This document shows, one piece after another, positions 23,950 to 36,364 of a DNA stretch of 64,000 nt. A model generated the notes under the pieces. It ran no database searches, was not told the origin of the DNA, and saw only the letters and a program-made list of their open reading frames with translations. The stretch comes from Linum tenue. Its lineage: Eukaryota; Streptophyta; Magnoliopsida; Malpighiales; Linaceae. Within the stretch, counting starts at the first letter, position 1, and each line of letters opens with the position of its first letter. The position numbers were made by a program, and so were the translations under genes. The DNA is taken from contig CAMGYJ010000011.1 in NCBI GenBank assembly GCA_946122785.1, forward strand, positions 18,414,001-18,478,000, written 5' to 3'.

Positions 23950-25162
23950 TTTTTGTCAAAAGATATCATATATTGATCCAAAATAAATAGATAGTTACAT
24001 CCTGGAAACCAGCCAGGCCCGGAAATCAAAGAAGCGACACATAGTCGGATACAAAGAGAGGGCTTTTCTAGCTACCGAATGAGCTACCCTATTGTTCTCC
24101 CGACCTATAAATCGCACACTAAACCCAGGCTGGGTGCGAAAATAATGACCTATCTCTTCCAGAACCGCACCCAACTGGTTATCCCTTGTGTCGACTTGAT
24201 TACTTTTATCAATAATCACCTTCACATCGCCCTCGAACCGGACCTCCAACAAGCCACACTCCAAACACCAAATAATAGCCTCCCGAAGCACAAGCAATTT
24301 CCCCACTGCTGGATCATCCATTTGTAGAAACTGAACCCCTTTTGCCAGAAGTAGCGTCCGCTCCAGGTCAAAAATAACCATCCCACCAGCCGAATGCGAC
24401 CCACTCCTAGTGGCCCCATCCCACATGCAAACCAACCGTGAATCACCCACTTGAGTCGCTAGCTGAACCAACAGACTCGTCACCCTAGGAGCCTAGTCTG
24501 TTGGCAAGCCCATCCATTCCTCATATTGTTGGTTAAATTGTCGCGGGGCAGGGATCCCAAACTATTTGCCTTCAAAGACAACCCAATTACGAGACCGCCA
24601 GATTCGCCAAAGGATGGCAACAACAACCATAACCAACGACGGTTGATGGATCAACGCCAGCAGACATTTGAGAAATAATGGAAAGGTGTGCCGAGGCAAA
24701 CCCTCCCCCAAGTATTCCAGCCCTGAATAGTCCTAGAGAGCCCACGCGACCGGACAATAAAGAAACAGATGTTCCATCGTCTCCGGGCTATCCCAGCAAA
24801 CTGGACACCGGGGCAGCACATGAACCTTTTTCTCAATAAGCGCCTCCGTAGTTGGTAGAGCACGGTTAAGAATTTGCCAGACAAAGACCTTCAGCTTCGG
24901 TGGGATCTTAGCTTCCCACACCCTGATCCAACTTGGCTTATCAATCCAACTAGCCGAGGATCGCCACCCACCCCTCCTCTTGTCCAACTCTACAGCCAAA
25001 TGGTAAGCTGACTTTACCGAGAAAGCCCCGTTTGTCGTGTTATGCCAGATAAGCTTATCAGTCACATTACGCCGCGGAAGTGGAATAGCCTTAATGGCGC
25101 TGCAGGTAGGCGGGTCAAACCATTGGCTAAGCTTATCATCAGACCATCGCCCTTCCCCGTGA
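23950..25162 (-). mobile_element. 5'-truncated LINE with target-site duplication
   Basis: The flanks carry the same 16 bp, CAAAATGAGTGATTTT, at 23934-23949 and 25163-25178. The minus-strand 3' end is a short A tail (T run at 23950-23954). Coding content: zf-RVT at 25065-24733 (PSWIRVWEAKIPPKLKVFVWQILNRALPT - CPVC - ETMEHLFLYCP) and RNase H-like at 24483-23995 (CMWDGAT, LREAIIWCLECGLLEVRFEGD, FIGRENNRVAHSVAR). The two domains are in different frames. It lacks endonuclease and polymerase, the usual result of incomplete reverse transcription. Confidence 0.88.
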
Positions 25163-25516
25163 CAAAATGAGTGATTTTAAAAATCTGTAATGGATGATTT
25201 TTGAATAGATGATCCTAGTCTGCTTTTTTCGAAATCACTAGTTTGCTTTCTTTTTCCTTTCAATTTTGTCTTATAACAGTGGGCTTGCCCCCACCCCTAT
25301 TGTAACTCCCGTCGCTTTGACAGTCCATAGTGATCTTATTCAAGAATAAATTTAAAATGTCAAAGCAATGACCAGCGTAAGAATCGACAATTTTTTTCTT
25401 TTGTTGACCGGGTTATTTTTGATGGGCTTGTCTAAGACGGCTTAATCTGCATAATCTACTAAATTCACTTAAACTCAGTTCACAAAGCAACTGCCTATAC
25501 TATTAACAGAGCGAAG

Positions 25517-26243
25517 CTAAGGCTGGACAACGGGACGGGATTGGGTACCCGTCCCGCTTGAAACGGGTACCCGGTCCCAATTGGAGAGAAAACTTTATCC
25601 CATGTCCCAAACCCGTACGGGTTAACGAGTACCCATTCGCCGTCTAGTTTTGTGAGAACACAACGTCAGGAAAAAAAAAACCAATCAAGATAACAGAGTA
25701 TATTTCACTTACCATTGCATGATAGTAGCTGATTCCTTATATAAGTTGTTGGAAGAAGAAGCGCATGTTTATCACAAGCAAGTATCTCACTATATCAATG
25801 GAACTTCCTCACAAGATCAAAGCAAGATTAGCAAAATGAAAAAATATTAGCGTGTAATAAGTGAACGTGTGATCAAACATGTTAAAATTAACCATCACTT
25901 TCTAATAGCGATTGGAAGGTGATTAGCTTAATTGGACAGCACAATGTAAAAATTAGACCTTAATTACTTGACCAGCCGCAGGCAAGTACATTGAGTTGTA
26001 TACCGTAGGCTGCTGCAGCATAAAATGCCATTTATTTTATAAAATTTGGGTGGACGGGAAGTACGGGTACCCGTAATATCCAAACAGGTGTTAACGGGTT
26101 ACCTGCGGGTACACGTTATAGAACTTCTTCATCCCATGTCTCATCCCGTAAAAAAAAATACGGGAATTTGGGTACCCGTAACCCTAAAAAAACGGAACGA
26201 GTATGGGTATATCCAAATACCTGTTTCCCGTTGGCTACCCCTA
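25517..26243. mobile_element. hAT-like non-autonomous element
   Basis: Imperfect terminal inverted repeats: TAAGGCTGGACAACGGGA at the left against TAGGGGTAGCCAACGGGA from the right. Sub-terminal GGGTACCCG motifs occur on both sides (25550-25590 and 26060-26190). Possible 8-bp target duplication AGCGAAGC / AGCAGAGC (6 of 8 match). The middle is AT-rich and has no coding capacity. The terminal pattern and GGGTACCCG richness suit plant hAT-derived miniature elements. Boundaries are approximate. Confidence 0.5.
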
Positions 26244-27235
26244 AGCAGAGCTACAACATGCTTCCCCAGAGAATCTTGAAAGTTATGTATAAATGGTTCG
26301 GGATATTACATATAAATCAAATGTATTATACATAAGTTATAGCTTGAAAAAAATAATAAAGAAAGTGGCTGAGTAGAAAGCAACAGTTATTCGTAGCCAT
26401 TGGTCTCGGCTCAAGTTAGGGTGCATAACTAAATCTCGACCTTACTTAAAAAAAAAACAGAAAATCCAGATCTAAGGGTGGAGAATTAAAAATATTTTAT
26501 TTTCCATAGTTTTCTTAATCGGCTCTTATCTTTTTCGTTCTAACTTAGATTTCATTTTTTTTTTTGCACAAATGAAACAAGTTTATTGTGCTCTACAAAA
26601 TGAGATCCATTTTTAATACTTTTTTAGAAGATTTTTTCATACCTCGTGACCAACTTCATATGGTATCTTCTTCGTTTTTAAGTCGCTTTTTTAAAATATT
26701 TGCACAGAAAGAACGAGTTCATCATGATCTATTTTGATCTAAAAATTTATGGGTGAAAAAAACATAGGACCAAAAATACCATACTATACCATCCTGATAT
26801 AAGGGTGGTATCTTGTTATACGCTTTTCATACCATGTGATATGCTCTTATTTTGATACCAATCAATATCAACCGTGGTATGAACCGGTTAAAAATGTCTC
26901 ATTTTTTTTGTTTTCAAAAATATATCATGGATATCATTTTGAAGAGCACAATTAATCTAATTTATCTGTGCACAAAAATATAAATTCTGTGACTTATAAC
27001 GAGAGAGAAATCGTCCGTTAAAATTAAAAAGAAAATATTAAAGACTTTCCACTAGAAAGAGATGCTGATGTGTCGGATTCTGATTGAATTATGAATAATT
27101 ATTCACCTATAGGTTATTGATAGGATCCGCTCCCATTATTCTCGAGTTCTTATCTGAAGCACCGATTTTTTCCCTGTCATTTTTAATGGAAAGCAGCAGT
27201 AAATAATTCCTTCAGTTTATGTCAATGTATTACAT
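26244..27235. other. AT-rich intergenic region
   Basis: Strongly AT-rich with homopolymer runs. A locally repeated GGTAT-type segment lies near 26790-26890 (ATACCATACTATACC and similar). No coding frame, RNA gene or clear transposon terminus is visible. Confidence 0.5.
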
Positions 27236-27289
27236 ATATGACACTTAATTACAAGCACTTAAAAAAAGATGCTCTCAACTGCTGTCACC

Positions 27290-29236
27290 GGAACCACGAC
27301 GCCGGCGCCTGTCCTTTGCATTCGGATCGGCCGCCAGACCCACCTCGACGCTTGGCGATAGCCGCTCCAGATTCTACACCAGTCAACGTGGTTTTGGCCA
27401 CGTCCTCTTCTAACATGATTATGATTCTGATTCTATGTCTTTGTCTCCGCAAGGCACAGCTAACGGGAAGACGCAGGACCGATCGGACCAAGAGGCAACA
27501 GGGGCTCGCCAACAACGATTTTCCTATGCGGCAACGGTCATGTGAGAGATGCCTACGATCCCTCTTCAGAATCAAGCACGCCTATGGACGCCGGTGGGGG
27601 AACATGACTTGGTGCCCGGAAAATATAATGGCGAACCGGCCCTGACGATTTCAGCGGACTTCAAGTCCAAGATTTTGTGCACCGTGGCAAAGAGCACTGG
27701 TCGTTCGTCTTCTAGGGTTGCGGATCGGATTTACCAACCTATGTAATCGACTCAAAGGGCGTGTGGCGGCCGCAGGGGAACATGGAAGTGAAGGACCTGA
27801 TCACGATTGCTTCCTAGTTAATTTGGACAATGAACAGGACTATTACCGCGCCCTCACAGATGGCCCTTGGGTTATCTACGATCACTACCTGGTGGTTCAA
27901 CAATGGTCCCCCCGGTTCAAGGCGTCGGACCCTCTTCCGAAGACGATGATAGTCTGGGTGCAACTTCCTGCTCTGAAAATTCATTTCTATCATAGAGAGA
28001 TCCTGACCAGCCTGGGGAACCTTATTGGAAGAACAATCAAGCTTGACTACCACACCCTCACACAGCAGCGTGCAAAATTCGCTCGACTAGCGGTCGAGGT
28101 CGACTTGACAAAACACCTGGTGCCCCGGATTTGGTTGGACGATGAATGGCAGAAAGTGGAATACGAGAATCTATCAGAGGCTGTGGCTTCAAATGCGGGA
28201 AGATCGGGCATGACCGGAGGTCTTTGCCCGGATAATCAACCAGCGCCTATATTGGCCTTGCCGGCAATTCGAGAGTCTCTTTCCAACTTGACGATCTCAC
28301 TGGAGTCGGCGTCAGCAACGTCGTCGGCGTCAGCAACGTCGTCGTCGGACAGCAATCCGGGTTTTGGGCCATGGATGCTGGTGACTAGGAAAAGCCGGCG
28401 AAATTCGAGGGAAGCTCCTAGAAAGGAAAGTTAGAGAGTGATACAGGGAAATCTAATAAGGAAGGTCTTCCCCAGAGTGGGAAAGGAGGAACGACTATAA
28501 AGACCCTCCCCAAGACTTGCCTTTACAGAAAAACGCTCAACGGTCCCTTACCATCATCGGCAACCTCTCATGTGAAGAAATCCCCAAATAGTAAGAAAGG
28601 AAATTCGGAGACGATACGCGGCAAAGAAAAGGCGGGAACGGATGCTTCCGGGAAAGGAAAGGGAGTCCTTGGGCCGGGGCCCAGTTTTCAGAAAGTCACC
28701 AACTCCTCAGGGCCGTCCAGCTCCTTCAATGGGGCTTACTCTTCATCTATCGAGACGGGCTTTCAGCCCACTTCGTCCCCAGGACCAGAACCAACTGGTC
28801 TTGGATCGGCAGGCTTTGTGAAGGCGACGGCCATTCTTTCCCCACCACCCACTGTTCGTACAGTAACTGGTGAGAACGGCACCATTTTGCAGATTATTGA
28901 GACCCCCTAGAAGCCGAACAACAATGGCAATGCCTCGAACAATCCCTCGCCGTCGGTGGCGACCAGAACCAAATGAAACAAGAGTAAGAAGACAGCAAGC
29001 AAGAAATCGCCAGCAAAGTTTAATCACGCGAAGCCGCTGCAAATCTGGTCCCCCATGAAGGAAAGGAAGCCTAAATCTAAGGCCATAATTGCTTCGCTCA
29101 CCCTGCAGGAAATAAATGCGTGGACAGCAGCCGCAAAAGAAGTCACTGGAAACTCAGGGGAGAAGGTGGTAGTCGTTACAGGCGGCACCAACGCGCCCAC
29201 AGATTGTGGAAGCAATGAATCCCAGACCCTGACCTA
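27290..29236 (+). pseudogene. LINE B ORF1 (DUF4283 / CCHC protein) remnant
   Basis: ORF1 of plant L1 elements is a nucleic-acid-binding protein. The N-terminal part (27549-27680) leads into the DUF4283 region through a frame change near 27680. From there 27718-28434 reads NLCNRLKG - DHDCFLVNLDNEQDYYRALTDGPWVIYDHYLVVQQWSP - VWVQLPALKIHFYHREIL. A zinc knuckle of zf-CCHC_4 type (CGKIGH) is visible near 28194-28212 but in another frame, so a one-base indel precedes it. The tail (28440-29236) is serine-, proline- and lysine-rich, with several stops. Confidence 0.75.
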
Positions 29237-29283
29237 ATGCTAGCTCGATTTTGGATCCCTAGTCGTACCCTTCTGGTTTTGCT

Positions 29284-30617
29284 ATGTCAATAATGTCTCT
29301 GTTAAAAATACTTTCATGGAATGTTGGTGGCGCAGGTAGTAGAGCTTTTGCCCGCGCTCTGAAAATGTCTATCAAGGATCATAGGCCGGACTTTGTAGTG
29401 TTGCTCGAACCCCAAATCAGTGGCGATTCAGCAAATGCAGTCTGTGACAAGTTGGGTTCCCCAACTCGATGCGCGTGGAAGCAGAAGGGAGGAAGGGCGG
29501 TGTTTGGGTTTTCTGGGATGCAGGGGTTTTCACTACGCATCTCGTCTCCGCTTGTAATCAGCACATCTCCCTACGAGTTTCTCAGACCAATGGGCCGCCA
29601 GTGGATTTTGACTGCCAGTTTACGCTTCTCCTCGGCCTAGTGAGCAGAAATTTCTTGGAACAACTGATTGCCCAGAGTAAGTGCATCGACATCCCGTGGC
29701 TGATCACCGGGATTTCAATGCCATTAGCTCACCGGACAAGAGGTATGGGCCACCCGGCAAGGAATACTCTGAGACGGTGTGAGGTTTTCAATGAATGGAT
29801 GAATCTTGCAGAGCTCGTTGACCTCGGGTACTCGGGTCCAAAGTTTACTTGGACGAGAGGCGATTGTCAGCAAACCTTCAAGGCCAGCCGTCTCGATCGG
29901 AGCATGTGCAACCTGAGGTGGAACACGGATTTCCCTAACACCTCTGTCCTGCACCTTCCCCGAATCCAATCGGATCACAACCCTATACTCACGTCGGTGG
30001 TGCTGAATCAAGGGTCGCAACCTAGTCCTCGCCATTTCAAGTTCGAGGCGGCCTAGTTTACTAATGAGAGCTTACAGAATGTGGTGGCAGAGTCATGGGA
30101 GCCTCTTGCCCCTTGGCAGGATGCCCTCTCCAAGCTTTCTAGTAAATTAGCCGAGTGGAACGTAAACACTTTTGGAAATATCAAGCTTAAGAAGAAGAGG
30201 CTAGTGGCTCGTCTGAAGGGAATCGAGGGACGGCTAGCTTCAGGTTTTGCCCCAGGCTTGGCCAAACTTCACACTAAGCTAGAGGCTGAGCTGGATAAGG
30301 TCATGGAGCAGGAGGAGCTTATTTGGTTCCAACAGTGCAGAGATAAATGGGTCAAATTCGGGGAGCGGAACACGGCTTATTTTCATCAGCAAGTGAACAT
30401 CAGGAGACGTTTTAACAAGATTGAGGCCCTGCAGGATGACAACGGGAATTGGGTGACAAACTCTCAAGCTCTGGCTTCTCTTGTTTTTGAGTTTTTTACT
30501 AACACGTACTTGCAGGATGACTCCCCTTATGAAGACAGGCTCCCCAAGAATGCTTTCCCTCGATTATCCCAAGCTGCAGCGGCGGCTATGTTCCGACCTT
30601 TCAACATCATGGAAATC
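29284..30617 (+). pseudogene. LINE B ORF2, 5' part: endonuclease and start of reverse transcriptase
   Basis: Begins MSLLKILSWNVGGAGS, the N-terminal motif of the apurinic-type endonuclease. The domain continues in a second frame at 29469-30056 with LDLGYSGPKFTWTRG-like and SDHNPIL motifs. The GDFN catalytic motif expected near 29710 is broken by loss of one G. An in-frame TAG stands at 30055-30057, where a tryptophan is usual. 30058-30617 continues with the linker (KWVKFGERNTAYFHQQ) up to the insertion point of element B. Confidence 0.8.
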
Positions 30618-31983
30618 TGACTCACTCCTACTGTCACTCTAGAAAATGGCCAAGTGTAACCACTTCCTAAAGCGTAGTATAGCGGGTTTGGGTTTTAATG
30701 TCAACCCGGGTCCTAGATGTGATGACTACTCAGTGAATTCGTATTATCTAGCAATGAAACTTTAGTGAAGATCTAAACTAACAAGCAAGCAAAGCAACTA
30801 AACGGTTGTTTTCAAGTTAAGAGAGGTCACCCGGATATGGTTCCCCCTAGACTGCAGTTAAGCCGGATTGTAATACCAAGTTCAATTTCTATGATAGTAT
30901 ACTGCGGGCAGGTTCTCAAACAGTCTGAAGTCTCGGACTAAAGGTCTTCAGACCCTCTCAATCTGCGTATCTAGCGGCGCGACTAACCTCCACCGGAGTA
31001 AACAGATGAGGCCCTATGAACAAAACCTCCACTACCGAATTGGATTCGGTCAGAATAGTGAATGGCTCCTCGACTAAAGTCACCAATTCACTACCTTCGA
31101 TTAAGGATACTCTATCAACCTAGGAATATATTATCATTCTAGGTTAAAGCAGAAACAACGGGAATTTGATCAGGATTTCATGCCATCTCAATCATCAACA
31201 CCTTCAATCGAATATCAATCAAATCATAGAAAACAGTACTTGGGTTCATACACATCAATCCTAACATAAGATATAGGGTTCCCCACACCCAGATGAATGG
31301 GAAGAACTACTCCATGGAGAAAGAAGCAAAAGCGAAATCAGACGCGGAAATCATACTGTGAAGATGGATTTCTGCTCCTGGAGTATGAATCGGCACTTCT
31401 CCAAGCTCAAGCCAAGCTCAATGGTGATGAAGATCAAGTAGGGCACTTGGAGACTCTTGTTAGTCGCTTTCTCTCTCTAGGAATCGCTTGTCTCTCTAAA
31501 ACTCGAATCCCCTCTCAATTTGGCTGAAATCTGCCTAAACGGGCATCACTGGCCAGAACACGGTCGAGGGCACAGGCCGTGTTTTCTGGTCCAGCACGCC
31601 CGTGTTTTGGATTTGGCATAAAAACACGGCCACGTGCCTGGGAAAACACGGGCGTGTTCTGTGCAAAACACGGCCGGTTCTGTCTCAGGCCTAGCCCGTG
31701 TTTTTACGTGGTTCAAGCCACACATGGGCAGTCTCGGCGGTTTTATAAAAACACGGCCAGGAACACGACCGTGTTCTGAGGGCCTCCTGCCCGTGTTTTG
31801 GCCCTAGCTCGTCCAAACGACTTCCAAACTATCCGAAACTCGCGCTTGGCCTTCCTTTTGACGCCTGGGACCTGAAATAGGACAAAGTAGCACAACCCGG
31901 CGTAAATAGGCCAAAACACACAACCATGCTCCGCAAATGAATAAGAAATAGGGGTATAAAATCATGCAATTACATCGTTATCA
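30618..31983 (-). repeat. 3' LTR of element B
   Basis: 1366 bp, starting TGACTCACTCC and ending ATCGTTATCA on the + strand. It is bounded on the inner side by the polypurine tract (31984-31998) and on the outer side by LINE B sequence. It contains the palindrome array at 31556-31800. Confidence 0.93.
31556..31800. repeat. Palindrome array, element B 3' LTR
   Basis: Repeated sites of the type AACACGG-S-CGTGTTYT and CCCGTGTTTTGG, about every 20-40 bp (e.g. AAAACACGGGCGTGTTCT near 31643-31660). In sense orientation the array is roughly 185-430 bp from the LTR start, i.e. within U3. The 5' LTR copy lies at 43341-43582. Confidence 0.85.
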
Positions 31984-32024
31984 AACTCCCCCACACTTAA
32001 CCGTTTGCTTGTCCCTAAGCAAAC
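31984..32024 (-). other. Polypurine tract and adjacent hairpin, element B
   Basis: 31984-31998 on the minus strand is AAGTGTGGGGGAGTT directly before the LTR TG, the plus-strand primer of Athila-type elements. 32003-32024 is a perfect 8-bp hairpin (GTTTGCTT pairing with AAGCAAAC) next to it. C has the same pair at 48939-48979 with a 9-bp stem and TCCC loop. Confidence 0.85.
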
Positions 32025-33816
32025 CAAGTCAGGCACCAGGTAAGCTCGAGGACATCCCAATCAAGCAGGCTTTAGGCAAATTCATATTGGCACAAAACAC
32101 GTGGATCATATTGGCTTCGATCACAATACATGGCCAACTCGAACGACAACCTAGACAACCACCAAGATGGCATTCGAATGTAATAAAGTCGATATTAAGG
32201 AAGAGTTCTGTTCCCGTTCACCAACCAACATAGACTTGACTCCATCCACTTGTTCAAAATAGTCACTTCATGCACAAAGCTCAAGATATCAGAATTAAGA
32301 CCGAGCAATCTAGGTCCTCACCGGGGTAAAGAGACTAGAGAAAAATGAGAAATGAATCACTCACTCTCGACCAGCGGGGTCAGGACAAATTGATGCGAAA
32401 AATGTGCATGCTTATTCTCTCAATCCATAACGTCTCTTCACCATGAATGCAGCCTCTAAATGCTAGAGTTCACATAAGGGGGTGTCACCACTAACTAATC
32501 CGGAGGTCTTAGACACAGTTCAAATGACTGGCTAGGGTCTTGGACATGGGGAAAAGGCCTTTTAGGTGGTGGCAGTTATAGCACAAGGTTCCACAATTCC
32601 AAACCCAACAAAACCACAATCAAGCAAACCAGTAACTTTCGTCCTGCTATTCTGCATTAATCAAATTCTTCAGGTCACAAGAGCGAAGGAGGTTATACGA
32701 ATGCTAGCATTTCCAAGCCAGACTGCTAGGAAACACTACTTAATGGGCACTATTCAGAATTTTGGTGGTGGCTCTCTTTTGCTTTCATTTTTTCTTTGTT
32801 TTTCTTTATTTTTTCTTTATTCATTCCTTAAGAGAACCACCACCTCTGCACATTTTTCAGTTACTGCACATTTTTCAATTACACGCCCAACTTTTAAGCA
32901 CTACCTCCAACCTCACATTACATTTAGCAGAAATAGCAGAGAACATGTAAAAATCACTCTGTGGAACCTTCTAAAAGATGCAAAAGGGTGACTTTTCATT
33001 GAAGACCGAAAGAAAGGAAAACACACGGCTCAAAGGGGCTGACTAGGGGTATGACACACTAGGACAGTCGGTTTGGTCGTGGGCTAATCCTATGCCACCA
33101 TCATCTTAGCTAGTGACAACGTGAATGCTACATTTCATGGAAGAGGGATATATCGGACAAGAAAGAAACGAGCAAGCTCAAATCTCACATGGCTACCTAT
33201 ATGCTCTATCTCACATTCTGATTCCCTGAACTAGATGCATAAATGACTGTCAAAAGCAAGTGATCAAATGCAAGTTGCAGTTGGTAAGCAAACAGTTGAA
33301 AACTGAACCCCTACACAACTCTACTACGCATCTCAGTCATCGTAATAGGCTATCTTAGTCACACTCAAGTTGTCATGCATCGAGTCAAAAGCCATTCAAT
33401 TCTCTAATCACATCCACAGTGCCAATACGATCAAATATCAAGCAAACAGCAGTGCTTGGAGCCCTCAAATCTCAAGATTTGGACAGTGGACTAGGCTCCA
33501 AGCACCCATACACCCGTTCCAATTAATACAAAGAACCCCCCCCCCACACCACACACTTAAATGCGACAATGTCCTCAATGGAGCAGAGGGAAGGGGAACG
33601 ATGTTACCGTGAAATCAGGAACGGAGATCGAGAGGCAGACCAGACAATAGCAGAGGACTGGAAGGGGACCCAGTCCGAGGCACAGAGCTAAAGTTAACAC
33701 AAGACACAACTGGGTGATAGAACCGAAGTTCCAAGTCTACAATCCAAAATAAAAAAAAAACAAATCCAAATGAAACAACAAAAACATGGAGTCTCAGTAT
33801 GGAACAGGAATCACGG
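32025..33816 (-). other. 3' non-coding region of element B
   Basis: Between the env-position ORF and the PPT. 32380-33600 is the region shared with 1-1090 of element A. It has T-rich tracts near 32780-32830, an 8-C run near 33537 and the structured element at 33452-33505. No conserved open frame. Confidence 0.7.
33452..33505. other. 48-nt structured element, copy B1
   Basis: The outer stem extends to 12 bp (GTGCTTGGAGCC with GGCTCCAAGCAC). Inner hairpin CAAATCTCAAGATTTG; joint GACAGTGGACTA. It lies downstream of the env-position ORF, as in A and C. Confidence 0.85.
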
Positions 33817-35067
33817 TCATAACCCGGTACTCTCGCCACTAGAAGTCATCGCCACCATCGCCGGCAGGTTGTGGGTATTGGTCCTCATACCCCGGGACTG
33901 GACGAAAGGATAGTGAACTGCGTTCGGGTCCATGCCCAGGAAGGACATGATGTAGTGCTGGCCGGACATCAGACGACGGCCGCGGTCCCGCTCACGATCA
34001 AGGCTGGCGTGAATGCGCTCATGGCCGGCCAGAATGCGCTCGTTCTGCTGAGCGATGGCCGCCAACTGATCAGTGATGGGCACCACCACGGGGGGAGGAG
34101 ACCTGGGAGCAGGAGATCTGGGTGCAGCGGAGGAGCTCGCGGGAGCCTGGGCACGAGGGGTAGTACGGCGAGGAACCCGGCGTGACCCAGCGGCGCTGGA
34201 CTCTGGCTGGTCTCCCGGGGCTGGCTCAGGTGGCTGGGGAAGGCCCGCAATCCAGCGAAGACGCCCTTGGCGGGCCACCAGGTGCTGGGAACGGAGGTTG
34301 TTCTCGCTGAAGGGAGTGGGCCCGTGGACCTGGGTCATCCCAGTGATGTCGACCTCGTACTAGCGTACCAGGGCCATGATGACCGGCCCACAGACAAGGT
34401 TGTGATCCCGGTGAGAGGCAGCTTTCCCGATAGTCCGGGCGATCACCGAGCCCAGCTGGATGGTGTCGTCAGGGCGACCCATCGCCTCCAAGAAGAACAG
34501 GGTCCGGAGGGTGACTCGGTTGGCTGAGCCCCGGCTGGGGGTGTAGGAACTGGTCAGCAGGTGGTTGAGGATGCGCCACTCAGGCCGGAGGAGGAAAGCC
34601 CGTGTCTGGCTGGCGACGTACTCCTCGTCCACGTTGTCGGGTAGGCAGATCTGCCGGAAGTACGCCTGGCAGGGAAAATCGGTGGGATCAGTGAGGTCCA
34701 GGTGCAGGACCCCGCTGCTGGCATGCGGGGAGTTGACCCCAAGTGCACTGGCGAGCTCCCAGTAACTGATGGAGTGCTCGACCCCGCCAAGTGTGAACTG
34801 AACTGCGTCGCTATGGTCGCGATTCCCCCTCTGGTTGTGGCGGAAGGAGGCATAGAACTCCCAGACGAGCTCCTGGTAGGTCGGCTCGGCAAGGCAGAGA
34901 AGGCGCCGCCAACCATAGGCCTGCACCGCGGCCTCCATCTGCAGCCTGCAGTGAAGCTCATCGAACATCGCAAAATCGAGGTACAGGTGCTCGGGAATGG
35001 TGCGATTGCGGATAGTCCGCAGTGCATGGCGCTGGGTGATGCTCAAGTGGTCGAGGTAGCGTTCCAT
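33817..35067 (-). pseudogene. Env-position ORF of element B (Athila-type, unknown function)
   Basis: Starts MERYLDHLSITQRHAL at 35067 and runs to 34360, where a single in-frame TAG (34360-34362) interrupts it. The same frame then continues to 33817. The N-terminal part (GVEHSISYWELASALGV, FLLRPEWRILNHLLTSS, FFLEAMGRPDDTIQLGS, HNLVCGPVIMALVR) resembles the plant transposon protein domain seen downstream of pol in Athila elements. The C-terminal part is proline- and serine-rich, then coiled-coil-like (QLAAIAQQNERILAGHERIHASLDRERDRGRRL). I see no signal peptide or membrane segment, so env applies only to its position. A TTTGCAG acceptor-like site sits 4 nt before the ATG, suggesting a spliced subgenomic mRNA. 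Confidence 0.7.
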
Positions 35068-35137
35068 GACCCTGCAAAGCACAAGAACGGACAAAATGGG
35101 ACACGAACAAACAGGGTCAATGTTAGTCAAGATCACA

Positions 35138-35185
35138 CCGGGAGCCCTCATATCGAAAGATATGGACAGTGGACTAGACTCCCGG
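35138..35185. other. 48-nt structured element, copy B2
   Basis: Outer stem CCGGGAGCC with GACTCCCGG (8 of 9 paired), inner hairpin CATATC-GAAA-GATATG with a GNRA loop, joint GACAGTGGACTA. It lies upstream of the env-position ORF. Confidence 0.85.
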
Positions 35186-35233
35186 AGATAAAAAAAACAT
35201 ACCCATCACACGAAAAGCACACAACCAAATTCG

Positions 35234-35281
35234 CCGGGGGCCCTCAAATCGAGCGATTTGGACAGCGGACTAGGCCCCCGG
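35234..35281. other. 48-nt structured element, copy B3
   Basis: Outer stem CCGGGGGCC with GGCCCCCGG (9 of 9 paired), inner hairpin CAAATCGAGCGATTTG, joint GACAGCGGACTA. It starts 96 bp from the start of B2, so the pair looks like a local duplication that has since co-varied. Confidence 0.85.
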
Positions 35282-35865
35282 GAAACAAACACCAAATCCA
35301 ATCCAATTAAGCATCAAGCAACCAACCACACCCAAAATCACCATAAACCCGTAAATAATTCCAACATGCAAATGGTAGGCCGAGGAACGGAAATCCCAAG
35401 ATAAAAAATAGCATGCAAAGAAAGCCAGCAGCCTACCAAATCCTTCTCAAATTATTGCACAATCTCAAGTTCTTCACCTAACTCTAGGTATCGATTCTCC
35501 AAAAATATAAGACAAGGCAAAGATAACACACCTGGAGACGCAAGAAGATACCCTGAGAAAGGTGAAGAAAATGGCAAAAAGCTCCCAAAGTCGCCAGAAA
35601 ACTCGCCGGAGAACTCACCGTCGGCGATCCAACCTCGGCCAAACTCGCCCAAACCTCTGGGGAATGTGCTCCTCGACGCCAGGAGCGTGGGGGTGGTCGC
35701 GGTTTTTGATTTGGAGGTCGGGGGAGCGAGTTATGGCCGGAAAACCGAAGGAGAGGGTGAAAGTTCGACTTTCCGGTGAGAGAAAAGGGGGGGGGGCAGG
35801 GTTTGTGAAAAATGGGAGAAATGAGGGGAGGGGCTGAAAAATGCGTTTTTATAGGGGGGGTTTAA

Positions 35866-36108
35866 AACACGGGCGGCAAAACACGGCCGTGTTCTGGCCG
35901 TGTTCCGCCCGTGTTTTAAAGGCCGAGACAGTGCTCCCCCCACTTTAAAACACGGGCGGGCTCCCTTCAAAACACGGCCGTTTTTTGGAAGCCCTTCTGC
36001 CCGTGTTTTTACTGCCGCAAGCATCAAAGGCAAAAATGGCAAAACACGGGCGGGCAAGGGGCAAAACACGGCCGTATTTTGACCCCCTGCTGCCCGTGTT
36101 TTCACTGC
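35866..36108. repeat. Internal palindrome array, element B
   Basis: Same site type as the B LTR array: AAAACACGGGCGG, AACACGGCCGTGTTCTGG, CCCGTGTTTT, about ten half or full sites. It lies between the post-pol block and the env-position ORF. Spacer sequence near 36088-36110 matches the LTR array spacer near 43518-43540 in inverted orientation (CTCGGC-R-GT-R-AAAACACGG). Confidence 0.8.
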
Positions 36109-36303
36109 CGAGTCCAAATTGCCTCAATTTCCAAGTTCCAATTTCAAACCACCCAGACTCATTCGTGCCCCGGCTCGAAAATTTACTCAATCACACATAA
36201 AAAAGCACCGCCAGAGGCACGAAATACGTTCCAGACAGACTCTATGACTCAAAAACCGACAAAAATGAAAGAACTAAAAAAAACAAAGGGTAGAAATGCA
36301 AAC

Positions 36304-36358
36304 CGTGGTGGGGTTGCCTCCCCACAAGTGCTTCTTTACCGTCTTTTAGCTGGACGCC
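36304..36358 (-). other. Conserved post-pol block of element B
   Basis: Almost identical to 1213-1269 and 52525-52578. Includes the GTGGGG-TTGCCT-CCCCAC hairpin and the GCTTCTTTACCGTCTTTTAG segment. Confidence 0.7.
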
Positions 36359-36364
36359 CATGGC

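Noticed and set aside
27238..27645. Independent small host gene at the LINE B 5' end
   Set aside because: Lies directly after the LINE target duplication and leads into the LINE ORF1 N-terminal region in another frame.
33871..34363. Overlapping + strand frames at 33871-34185 and 34073-34363
   Set aside because: Antisense shadows of the GC-rich, proline-rich tail of the env-position ORF in element B.
35866..36108. CRISPR-like array of short palindromic repeats
   Set aside because: Units vary in sequence and spacing, lie inside a plant retrotransposon and lack uniform spacers; the same applies to 52013-52372.
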